This document shows, piece by piece, positions 7,451 through 13,281 of a DNA stretch of 13,917 nt. The DNA is from Sulfurovum sp. GTDB lineage: Bacteria > Campylobacterota > Campylobacteria > Campylobacterales > Sulfurovaceae. The position numbers and the translations under genes are program-made. Every line of letters starts with the position of its first letter. Positions within the stretch are counted from its first letter, which is position 1. The notes beneath the pieces were generated by a model, which worked only from the letters and a program-made list of their open reading frames with translations, did no database searches and was not told where the DNA came from. The DNA is taken from NCBI GenBank assembly GCA_026193735.1, contig JAPHUJ010000272.1:1-13917 (forward strand), read 5' to 3'.

Positions 7451-8600
7451 AAAGAAGAGTCTGATCCGTTTTTTATTGATCTATTTGGGATCTACCTTTT
7501 TACTTTTTTCTGTCGCTGCATGGATATTTTATACTTCTCAAAAGCATTATCTGATTGACCAGCAAAGAGAGGCGCTTAAGTATCAAGCCCAAACGATAAC
7601 ACAAGAATTAAGAACACTGCATACAACCTATGATAAATCAACACTTATATACCCAGTACATCCGTTGATAGATTCAGCGATTTATGATTTAGATAAACAG
7701 TATATATTCGGAACACAGAAGGAGACAAATCTTTTAGATGAAAAATACTATATGGCCGATGAGAACATACTCTATTCATTAAGTCAAGTTGAGCCATATT
7801 ATATGGGCGCTGCATATTTGCTTGTCAGTAAAAACTTAGATAAAGAACCCATTCTGGAACTTCAAAAAAATATAGGATTATTTCTCTTAGGGGCAGGGGT
7901 ATTTTTTACGATTTTAGGATGGTTCTTAGGTAGACTTTTTATAGCTCCTATGCGTGATTCGATGGAAAGAATGAATCTTTTTATACAAGATACAACCCAT
8001 GAGCTCAATACACCTATCAGTACGATTTTAACAAACATTGAGATGCTGGAAACATTTGGAAAGTGTGAGGAGAATAAAGAATTGAAACGTATCGAGATAG
8101 CTTCTAAATCCTTAAGCCGTATCTATGATGACTTGACGTATTTAAATTTAAATCATAATTATTACAGACATATCGAGTCTCTCGATATGTCTGATCTACT
8201 TAGAGAAAGAATGGTTTATTTCTCTACGATGGCAGAACATAAAGGGTTAATATTGGAAATCAGTATAGATACTGATATTGTATTGGAGATAGATAAAAAT
8301 GATGCAACGCGCCTTGTTGACAACCTTGTCACCAATGCCATAAAATACAATAAACCCAAAGGGCTTTTGAAAGTCAATTTAACCAAAGCGTTTTTATCTG
8401 TGGGTGATACAGGTATAGGTATACAAAAGAAAGATCTAGACAGTATAGTATGTCGTTTTAAACGAGCCAATAAAAGTGAAGGTGGGTTTGGTATAGGACT
8501 GGATATTGTCAATCAGGTTGTCAATAGTTATGGATTTGTTTTAAATATAAATTCAGAACCAGATAAAGGAACGGAGGTAGTCGTAAAATGGACAAAATAA
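7422..8600 (+). CDS. Sensor histidine kinase with periplasmic domain (HK2)
   Basis: An inner-membrane kinase of 392 aa, partner of RR2. A first membrane segment (about 16-37) is followed by a periplasmic region of about 110 residues (38-148) that I cannot assign to a known sensor fold, then a second segment (about 150-175). HisKA motif DTTHELNTPISTI contains H193; the ATPase domain shows N-box DNLVTNAIKYN, G1 DTGIGI and G2 GGFGIGLDIV. ATG 7422 lies inside RR2 without a clear ribosome binding site; a TTG at 7437 would give a 387-aa form with a weak GGA upstream. Either fits translational coupling to RR2. The tyrosine-rich periplasmic loop (YY at 109-110 and 126-127, several M) is where a metal or redox signal could be sensed; this is inference. 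Its end overlaps the haem-protein gene by 13 nt. Confidence 0.92.
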   Translation: MLDIDLLKSEKKSLIRFLLIYLGSTFLLFSVAAWIFYTSQKHYLIDQQREALKYQAQTITQELRTLHTTYDKSTLIYPVHPLIDSAIYDLDKQYIFGTQKETNLLDEKYYMADENILYSLSQVEPYYMGAAYLLVSKNLDKEPILELQKNIGLFLLGAGVFFTILGWFLGRLFIAPMRDSMERMNLFIQDTTHELNTPISTILTNIEMLETFGKCEENKELKRIEIASKSLSRIYDDLTYLNLNHNYYRHIESLDMSDLLRERMVYFSTMAEHKGLILEISIDTDIVLEIDKNDATRLVDNLVTNAIKYNKPKGLLKVNLTKAFLSVGDTGIGIQKKDLDSIVCRFKRANKSEGGFGIGLDIVNQVVNSYGFVLNINSEPDKGTEVVVKWTK

Positions 8601-8944
8601 TTTTGTTATATTTTCTACTGTATGCAGGGCTCTATGCACAAGAGTCCCAAGGTGAAAAACAACAGTTAGAAAACCAATGTTTACAGTGCCATATGAAACA
8701 TCAAATTCCAAATGAATTGATTTATCAACGGTATCTTATGAAATACAGTACAGCTGATGGTATGGGGAAAGCGATAAAAGAGTATTTGAAACATCCTAAA
8801 AAAGAAAACTCTATTATGCCCCTTCCTTTCTTTTTAAAATTTCCTATGAAAGAAGCATTAGTATTAGATGATGAAAATTTAGAAAAAAATATACGTATGT
8901 TTTTAGATATGTATGATGTAAAAAAGAAGTTGGTCCTCCCTTAA
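8588..8944 (+). CDS. Small periplasmic monohaem c-type cytochrome-like protein
   Basis: A 118-aa protein with an N-terminal signal peptide (about 1-17, ending LYA-Q) and one haem c attachment motif, CLQCH (C31, C34, H35). M77 in SIMPLP is a plausible sixth haem ligand, as cytochromes c often have a Met in an M-P loop; the fold is otherwise not one I recognise. The Met- and Lys-rich mature part ends with helical DDENLEKNIRMFLDMYD. ATG 8588 is preceded by a strong GGAGG at 8573-8577, located inside HK2, and the two genes overlap by 13 nt in different frames. That tight linkage suggests it works with HK2, perhaps as a redox or haem-dependent accessory to sensing, or is simply a member of the regulon. 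Confidence 0.82.
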   Translation: MDKIILLYFLLYAGLYAQESQGEKQQLENQCLQCHMKHQIPNELIYQRYLMKYSTADGMGKAIKEYLKHPKKENSIMPLPFFLKFPMKEALVLDDENLEKNIRMFLDMYDVKKKLVLP

Positions 8945-8959
8945 CTTCACTTAGGACAA

Positions 8960-8992
8960 GTTCACGATCGGTTCACACTAAATTATTATAAT
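8960..8992 (+). promoter_or_regulatory. Tandem 11-bp response-regulator box and -10 for the DUF2202 gene
   Basis: Two exact GTTCAC copies (8960-8965 and 8971-8976) are 11 bp apart; the second continues as TTCACACT, one mismatch from the TTAACACT seen at 9747 and 10655. A perfect TATAAT occupies 8987-8992, starting 15 bp after TTCAC of the second copy; another TATAAT follows at 8996-9001. No good -35 is present where the box lies, as expected for an activator-dependent promoter. Confidence 0.6.
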
Positions 8993-9026
8993 TATTATAA
9001 TTAAAAATAGTTAGGAGTGTTGGGAT

Positions 9027-9725
9027 ATGAAAAATGGTTTACTAAAAACTTTGATAGCGACAGGTACAGTTTTGGGTGTAATAGGTTGTGGAGGAGGATC
9101 AACGTCTGGAATTCTGTCCGATGTAGAGATCGCTATAGATGAACCTGTTTCCAAATTGTCTCAAGAGCTGATCGATACACTTGCCTATATGGGGAATGAA
9201 GAGAGACTTGCTTATGATGTCTATAATGCCTTGTATACTCAATACGGGACACAGCAATTTACCAATGTCGCAACCAATGGGGAATATCAACATATCACTG
9301 CGGTGCAAGAGCTTATTCAAAAATATAAACTCAATGATGATGTGAATTTTACCAATGTGGTGGACCCATTGGGATACCTAAATACGCCGATAGAGGCAAT
9401 GGATGCGGGAACATATGATATTCCGGCAATACAATATCTTTATTCTTATTTAATGGGTCTTGCAGTAAATGAGACAGAAGCTTTAAAAGTAGGATGTATC
9501 ATTGAAGTGGTAGATGTCTATGATTTGGATCATGATATCGCACTTGCAGAGGCTGAAGGTGCTACAGACATTGTTACAGTATTTAATTTTTTGCGTGATG
9601 GTAGCTATAGCCATTACTGGGCCTTTGACAAAGGGCTTAAAAACAAAGGTATAATGAATGGGTGTTGTTCTTTAGGTGTCGTAGATGGCGTAGATTACTG
9701 CCATTCTGAGTATCCTCAAAAATAA
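9027..9725 (+). CDS. DUF2202 ferritin-like lipoprotein
   Basis: A 232-aa exported lipoprotein: signal peptide with lipobox VIGC (C21) followed by a GGGSTSG linker. Residues about 45-205 match the DUF2202 ferritin-like helical domain: MGNEERLAYDVY (E58/E59), FTNVATNGEYQHITAV (E86, H89), the PLGYL and LYSYLM segments, VGCIIEVVDVYDLD (E160, D163) and SYSHYWAF (H196). The E and E-x-x-H pairs are the expected di-metal ligands of ferritin-like proteins. The C-terminal tail carries a CC pair (213-214) and CH (225-226), which could bind metal. ATG 9027 has AGGAG at 9013-9017. Function is unknown for this family; location between a predicted copper-type sensor system and a TonB receptor suggests periplasmic metal handling or oxidation. 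Confidence 0.9.
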   Translation: MKNGLLKTLIATGTVLGVIGCGGGSTSGILSDVEIAIDEPVSKLSQELIDTLAYMGNEERLAYDVYNALYTQYGTQQFTNVATNGEYQHITAVQELIQKYKLNDDVNFTNVVDPLGYLNTPIEAMDAGTYDIPAIQYLYSYLMGLAVNETEALKVGCIIEVVDVYDLDHDIALAEAEGATDIVTVFNFLRDGSYSHYWAFDKGLKNKGIMNGCCSLGVVDGVDYCHSEYPQK

Positions 9726-9731
9726 TAAGCT

Positions 9732-9778
9732 AAGTGTTAATTTAGCTTAACACTAAATTAACACTTCTGTGACATACT
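9732..9778 (+). promoter_or_regulatory. TTAACACT repeat cluster with 14-bp inverted repeat and orphan promoter
   Basis: TTAACACT occurs at 9747-9754 and 9758-9765, exactly 11 bp apart, and inverted at 9733-9740. The arrangement creates a perfect 14-bp inverted repeat (9732-9745 with 9753-9766, 7-bp spacer). CATACT at 9773-9778, 4/6 to consensus, begins 15 bp after the second direct copy, as at the tonB site; TCTAAT at 9779-9784 is an alternative. The nearest downstream element is not a gene but the hairpin at 9805-9856. The inverted repeat lacks a following T-run, so I read it as an operator rather than a terminator. Confidence 0.55.
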
Positions 9779-9784
9779 TCTAAT

Positions 9785-9864
9785 ACGTCGAAATAACTTA
9801 AGCTCAGAAGTTGTCTTGTATTTATTTATACCCGATCTAAATACAAAGTTCTTCTGCTCTTTTT
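9785..9864 (+). ncRNA. Candidate response-regulator-controlled small RNA ending in an intrinsic terminator
   Basis: CAGAAG (9805-9810) pairs with CTTCTG (9851-9856), and after a small internal loop TTGTATTTA (9816-9824) pairs perfectly with TAAATACAA (9838-9846), leaving a 13-nt loop that contains TACCCGATC. Five T's follow at 9860-9864. This has terminator shape and could end DUF2202 transcripts. Because a separate box and -10 lie just upstream (9747-9778), a transcript of about 75-80 nt from near 9785 is also possible. No ribosome binding site plus ORF is seen inside. The T-run runs into the next response-regulator box at 9863. Boundaries are estimates. Confidence 0.4.
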
Positions 9865-9894
9865 AACATTTCCTTAACGTTTTTCCGTCATAAT
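9863..9894 (+). promoter_or_regulatory. Tandem 11-bp response-regulator box and -10 for tonB
   Basis: TTAAC at 9863-9867 and 9874-9878 are 11 bp apart. CATAAT (9889-9894, 5/6 to consensus) starts 15 bp after the second copy. Transcription would begin about 9901, leaving a leader of only some 15 nt before the tonB ATG at 9916, with no good ribosome binding site in it. Confidence 0.6.
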
Positions 9895-9915
9895 ACATCC
9901 CAAAAAGACCTTCCT

Positions 9916-10641
9916 ATGCTAAAACATCGTCATTTTATCTCTTATTTTAGCACCACACTTATATACCTATTTGGTGTAAGTACGTTTTTTTATCTACAGA
10001 ACCATTATTTTGTTTCATCACGATCAGAAGAAAAAGTTTTTCAAATGTGTATATCGTGCATTAATCCTGAAGTTATAACTCACATAGAACAGGTCGAGCA
10101 GATAGAAGAGATAGAGCAACCCATTGTTAAAGAAGAACCTGTGGTTGAAGAAAAGCCCGTGGTTGAACCTGAAATAATTAAAGAACCGATCGAGATAAAA
10201 GAAGAGGTTGTTCCTGAGCCTATAGTACCAAAGGTCACACCTAAGCCTGTAGTAGAAGAAGTGAAAAAGAAAGCTAAAGTAAAGAAAAAGACTAAAAAGA
10301 AAACAGTTAAAGAAAATAGACCAAGACAAAAAGCTTCCGCAAGAAAAGCACAAATCAGCCCTGCACAAAAAAATCAATTTCTTGCAAATATAAGAGCTAA
10401 AATAAATAAGCATAAGTCTTACCCTAGGATTGCAAAGAAAAGAGGCATGCAAGGTACAGTTAATGTGAAGTTCACCATTTTAAGCTCTGGAAAAGTGGGG
10501 AATATCTCTGTAAGCGGACCAAAGGTATTTCATAGTTCAGCACGAAATGCAGTTCAAAGTGCTTTCCCCGTCGATGCAAAAAATGCGCCTATTTCATTAC
10601 CGAAGAGCATCAATATTATGCTTCGATATCAAATTAGATAA
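9916..10641 (+). CDS. tonB: TonB energy-transducing protein dedicated to the adjacent receptor
   Basis: TonB is an inner-membrane-anchored periplasmic protein that passes proton-motive energy from ExbB/ExbD to outer-membrane receptors. The 241-aa sequence has one N-terminal membrane segment (about 8-28), a Glu/Pro/Val-rich then Lys-rich spacer (about 58-145) able to span the periplasm, and a TonB C-terminal domain (about 165-241) with YPRIAKKRGMQGTVNVKF, GKVGNISV and the final NIMLRYQI strand. A CISC cysteine pair (C45, C48) just outside the membrane is unusual for TonB. No exbB/exbD are in the window, so it must use ones encoded elsewhere. It has its own promoter and box, and the receptor gene follows 60 bp later. 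ATG 9916 is supported by frame and membrane segment, not by a good ribosome binding site. Confidence 0.92.
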   Translation: MLKHRHFISYFSTTLIYLFGVSTFFYLQNHYFVSSRSEEKVFQMCISCINPEVITHIEQVEQIEEIEQPIVKEEPVVEEKPVVEPEIIKEPIEIKEEVVPEPIVPKVTPKPVVEEVKKKAKVKKKTKKKTVKENRPRQKASARKAQISPAQKNQFLANIRAKINKHKSYPRIAKKRGMQGTVNVKFTILSSGKVGNISVSGPKVFHSSARNAVQSAFPVDAKNAPISLPKSINIMLRYQIR

Positions 10642-10643
10642 AT

Positions 10644-10678
10644 TTAATACATAATTAACACTACTACGCCAATATAAT
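10644..10678 (+). promoter_or_regulatory. Tandem 11-bp response-regulator box and -10 for the TonB-dependent receptor
   Basis: TTAAT (10644-10648) and TTAAC (10655-10659) start 11 bp apart; the second is part of a full TTAACACT (10655-10662). A perfect TATAAT is at 10673-10678, 18 bp after the start of the second copy, 3 bp further than in the other four boxes. The receptor start at 10702 has AGGAG at 10691-10695. The box sits immediately after the tonB stop codon. Confidence 0.6.
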
Positions 10679-10701
10679 ACAAATTATTTTAGGAGATTGG
10701 T

Positions 10702-12765
10702 ATGAAAAAGGGAATTTACCTCTCTTTGGCATGTTCATTATTGTTGAATGCTGCCGAAGTAGAGTTGGAAACGATAAATATAGATACAAATGTTGATACA
10801 GAAGTCATAAAAGATGTCAGCGGGGAAGATATCAAATCAGCTGACTTGGGAGAAGCACTGTTCAAACAGTCAGCAAGTGTGTCACTTGTGAGAAGATCTG
10901 GTATTGCGAATGACATTATTCTTAGAGGACAAAAAAAGGACAACATTAATATCACGATAGACGGCGCAAAAGTATATGGTGCATGTCCAAATAGAATGGA
11001 CCCACCAGTTTCTCATGTTTTGACAAATAATGTGGATTATATCGAGATCAATGAAGGTCCATTCAATGTGGAAGATTTTGGTTCGTTAAGCGGAGATGTA
11101 AAGATACATACGATCAAACCAGAAAAAGAGTTTACAGGAGAAGTAAATCTTGGTCTTGGTAGCTGGGGATATCTGAAAGAAGCATTTTCTTTGAGTGGAG
11201 GTACGGATAAAGTAAGATTTTTACTCTCTGGTTCAAACGAAACAAGTGAGCAGTATGAAGATGGTGATGGTAATGATTTTGTAGAACAGATCGCACGTAA
11301 TATTGCAGATGGTACAGCCCCTATGGGTGCACAATATCAGCCTGCATATAGAGATATGGATGCTTATACTAAAAAGACATTGATGGCAAAACTTTTTTGG
11401 GATATTACTGACAATCAAGAGCTAAGATTGAGTTATACGGCTAACCGAAGTGATGATGTACTTTATCCATCTTCTAAAATGGATGCACTCTATGATGATT
11501 CAGATATTTATAATATGGAGTATATTGCTAAAGACTTAGGGACTTATTCTAAAGAATTAAATTTTCAAGTTTATCAATCAGAAGTAGACCATCCTATGTC
11601 GACCAGATACAGAATGATGTCTGATAGTAACAGTTCTGATGGTATTTTTGATTCAAATAAGGCGATGACCCATGCTCTTACCACTAAGATGCAAGGTGCA
11701 AAACTTTCAAACCGTTTTGATGTTGATAATCACGCATTTACTGTAGGGCTAGATTATAGTTTAAGAAACTGGGATGGTGCGTACTATGCAATGGATGGGA
11801 AAACATTCGTTGGTACAAGTATTAATGATGTAGATACAAAAAACTATGCGTTCTTTCTCAAAGATGAGATTAAAATGGATAAATTAACATTGGATCTTGG
11901 GTTGAGATATGATGATACAGAGATCACTACCAAGGATACTTTGCTACCTGCTGCACAACAAGAAAATGACTACAATGAACTTAATGGATATATTTTTGGA
12001 ACATACCATGCAAATGAAACCACTAAGTATTTTGCAGGTTTAGGTAAGTCATCTAGAGTGCCTGATGCAAGAGAACTTTACTTTAGAAAAGTCAATATGA
12101 CTACTATGCCGGCAACACATCCACTTGTAGGCACACCGACTTTGAAAAACACAGTGAATTATGAACTTGATATAGGTGCTGAAAAGAAATATGAAAATGC
12201 AGCCATTAAAGCAAAAGCATTTTATAGTAAATTAGATGATTTCATTGCCTATAATGCCAATAAGACGACTAACGTTTTTGAAAATGTAGATGCAACGATA
12301 TGGGGCTTAGAAGTGAGTGGAACATATATCGCAACAGATACACTTTATTTTGATTATGGGATGTCTTACCAAAGAGGGAAGAAAGAGAATCCTCTAAGTG
12401 GACAAACCGATACTGACATGCCGGAAATCCCACCATTTAAACTTAATGCAGCAGCAAATTATGATTATGATGAGAGTTTGGTACTACGAGCGGAAGTGAT
12501 AGCTTCTGATAAGTGGACAGACTTTGATGCAGATAATGGTGAACAGGAATTAGATGCCTATGCCGTACTTAATCTCAAAGGAACAAAACAATTTGGTAAA
12601 AACTTTGAACTTGTAGTAGGTGTAGATAATGTGTTTGACAAAACATATGCAGTATCAAATACCTATAAAGATTTGACTTTGCTTGCTGATGATCCTGATC
12701 TAAATGTTATGCTCATAAATGAACCTGGACGTTATATTTATACGAACATAAAATATAAATTCTAA
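10702..12765 (+). CDS. TonB-dependent outer-membrane receptor, OprC/NosA-like copper type
   Basis: A 687-aa outer-membrane beta-barrel receptor. It has a signal peptide (about 1-18, ending LLNAA), a TonB-box-like ELETINI soon after, a plug domain (about 35-140: VRRSGIANDIILRG, NINITIDGAKVYG, VDYIEINEGP, GSLSGDV) and a barrel ending in aromatic F (YIYTNIKYKF). In the plug, GACPNRMDPP contains C95 and M99; in an extracellular-loop-like stretch DHPMSTRYRMM contains H297 and M299. In OprC of Pseudomonas the copper site is a CxxxM in the plug plus an HxM in the barrel, so both halves are present here. Further Met/His-rich sequence (MTTMPATHP, 466-474) could guide copper. Family knowledge makes copper the likely cargo; nothing in the sequence alone proves it. 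It is expressed from its own promoter and served by the adjacent TonB. Confidence 0.92.
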   Translation: MKKGIYLSLACSLLLNAAEVELETINIDTNVDTEVIKDVSGEDIKSADLGEALFKQSASVSLVRRSGIANDIILRGQKKDNINITIDGAKVYGACPNRMDPPVSHVLTNNVDYIEINEGPFNVEDFGSLSGDVKIHTIKPEKEFTGEVNLGLGSWGYLKEAFSLSGGTDKVRFLLSGSNETSEQYEDGDGNDFVEQIARNIADGTAPMGAQYQPAYRDMDAYTKKTLMAKLFWDITDNQELRLSYTANRSDDVLYPSSKMDALYDDSDIYNMEYIAKDLGTYSKELNFQVYQSEVDHPMSTRYRMMSDSNSSDGIFDSNKAMTHALTTKMQGAKLSNRFDVDNHAFTVGLDYSLRNWDGAYYAMDGKTFVGTSINDVDTKNYAFFLKDEIKMDKLTLDLGLRYDDTEITTKDTLLPAAQQENDYNELNGYIFGTYHANETTKYFAGLGKSSRVPDARELYFRKVNMTTMPATHPLVGTPTLKNTVNYELDIGAEKKYENAAIKAKAFYSKLDDFIAYNANKTTNVFENVDATIWGLEVSGTYIATDTLYFDYGMSYQRGKKENPLSGQTDTDMPEIPPFKLNAAANYDYDESLVLRAEVIASDKWTDFDADNGEQELDAYAVLNLKGTKQFGKNFELVVGVDNVFDKTYAVSNTYKDLTLLADDPDLNVMLINEPGRYIYTNIKYKF

Positions 12766-12782
12766 TCAGAGAATATGAATTG

Positions 12783-12810
12783 ATACATGGATAAAGACCA
12801 TGTGTTATTT
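12783..12810 (+). terminator. Candidate terminator after the receptor gene
   Basis: ATACATGG (12783-12790) pairs with CCATGTGT (12798-12805), with one G-U, around a 7-nt loop, followed by TATTT. A second small inverted repeat, TGTTATT (12803-12809) and AATAACA (12814-12820), overlaps it. It lies 18 bp after the receptor stop. The T-run is interrupted, so strength is uncertain. Confidence 0.45.
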
Positions 12811-12923
12811 CATAATAACATCTATAATCACCCTAAAAATGTTTTTATAGACTCTTTTCTACCTCTTTTCTCCACACAAACACGGATTTTATTAAAAATA
12901 TAAGCTTTTTATACTTTTTTTGT

Positions 12924-12957
12924 TATAATTAGCAGTATTTTTAACAAACTTAAGGAG
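12924..12957 (+). promoter_or_regulatory. acpP promoter -10 and ribosome binding site
   Basis: A perfect TATAAT at 12924-12929 follows a T-rich tract (TTTTTTTG), a layout typical of vegetative promoters in Campylobacterota, which often lack a clear -35. AAGGAG at 12952-12957 lies 6 nt before the acpP ATG. Predicts strong constitutive expression independent of the accessory block. Confidence 0.65.
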
Positions 12958-12963
12958 TAGTGA

Positions 12964-13191
12964 ATGGCATTATTTGATGATGTAAAAGAAGTAGTAGTAG
13001 AGCAACTAAACGTTAGCCCGGATGAGGTTAAAGAGGATTCTAAATTCGTAGAAGACCTTGGAGCTGATAGTCTTGATGTAGTTGAATTGGTAATGGCGCT
13101 TGAAGAGAAATTCGATATCGAAATTCCTGATGATCAAGCAGAAGCTATTGCAACAGTTGCTGACGCAATTAAATTTATCGAAAACGTATAA
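12964..13191 (+). CDS. acpP: Acyl carrier protein
   Basis: AcpP is the small acidic cytoplasmic carrier that holds growing acyl chains on a 4'-phosphopantetheine arm. At 75 aa it has the normal length, strong acidity, and the prosthetic-group motif [16 protein letters not shown] with S36 as attachment site. Helix I ([12 protein letters not shown]), helix II after the DSL motif and the terminal helix ([13 protein letters not shown]) are all recognisable. It has its own strong promoter and a near-ideal ribosome binding site. fabF follows 90 bp later, separated by a GC-rich hairpin. Confidence 0.98.
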   Translation: MALFDDVKEVVVEQLNVSPDEVKEDSKFVEDLGADSLDVVELVMALEEKFDIEIPDDQAEAIATVADAIKFIENV

Positions 13192-13198
13192 GTTGAGT

Positions 13199-13217
13199 TC
13201 CCCTCGGGGGATTTAAT
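13199..13217 (+). terminator. GC-rich hairpin between acpP and fabF (leaky terminator or 3'-end stabiliser)
   Basis: TCCCC (13199-13203) pairs with GGGGA (13207-13211) around a TCG loop and is followed by TTTAATAAA rather than a clean T-run. It starts 8 nt after the acpP stop. In an otherwise AT-rich spacer it stands out. A partial stop here would give abundant short acpP mRNA and less fabF. Confidence 0.5.
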
Positions 13218-13281
13218 AAACTATTTATTAGTATTTTTTGAAGTATTAATATATATTTTACAAAAATGGATAGGAGAGCCA

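Noticed and set aside
9732..9766. Reading the 14-bp inverted repeat as the DUF2202 terminator
   Set aside because: No T-run follows on either strand and the stem is very AT-rich; the next hairpin at 9805-9856 with five T's is a much better terminator, and the repeat contains the 11-bp tandem box.
10024..10452. Long minus-strand open frame of 142 codons opposite tonB
   Set aside because: It is the mirror of the Glu/Lys/Pro repeats of the TonB spacer, giving Phe/Leu/Tyr-rich low-complexity sequence with no family resemblance.
4198..12960. Accessory block as a mobile island
   Set aside because: No integrase, transposase, tRNA gene, direct-repeat borders or obvious composition change were seen; only the gene-order argument remains.
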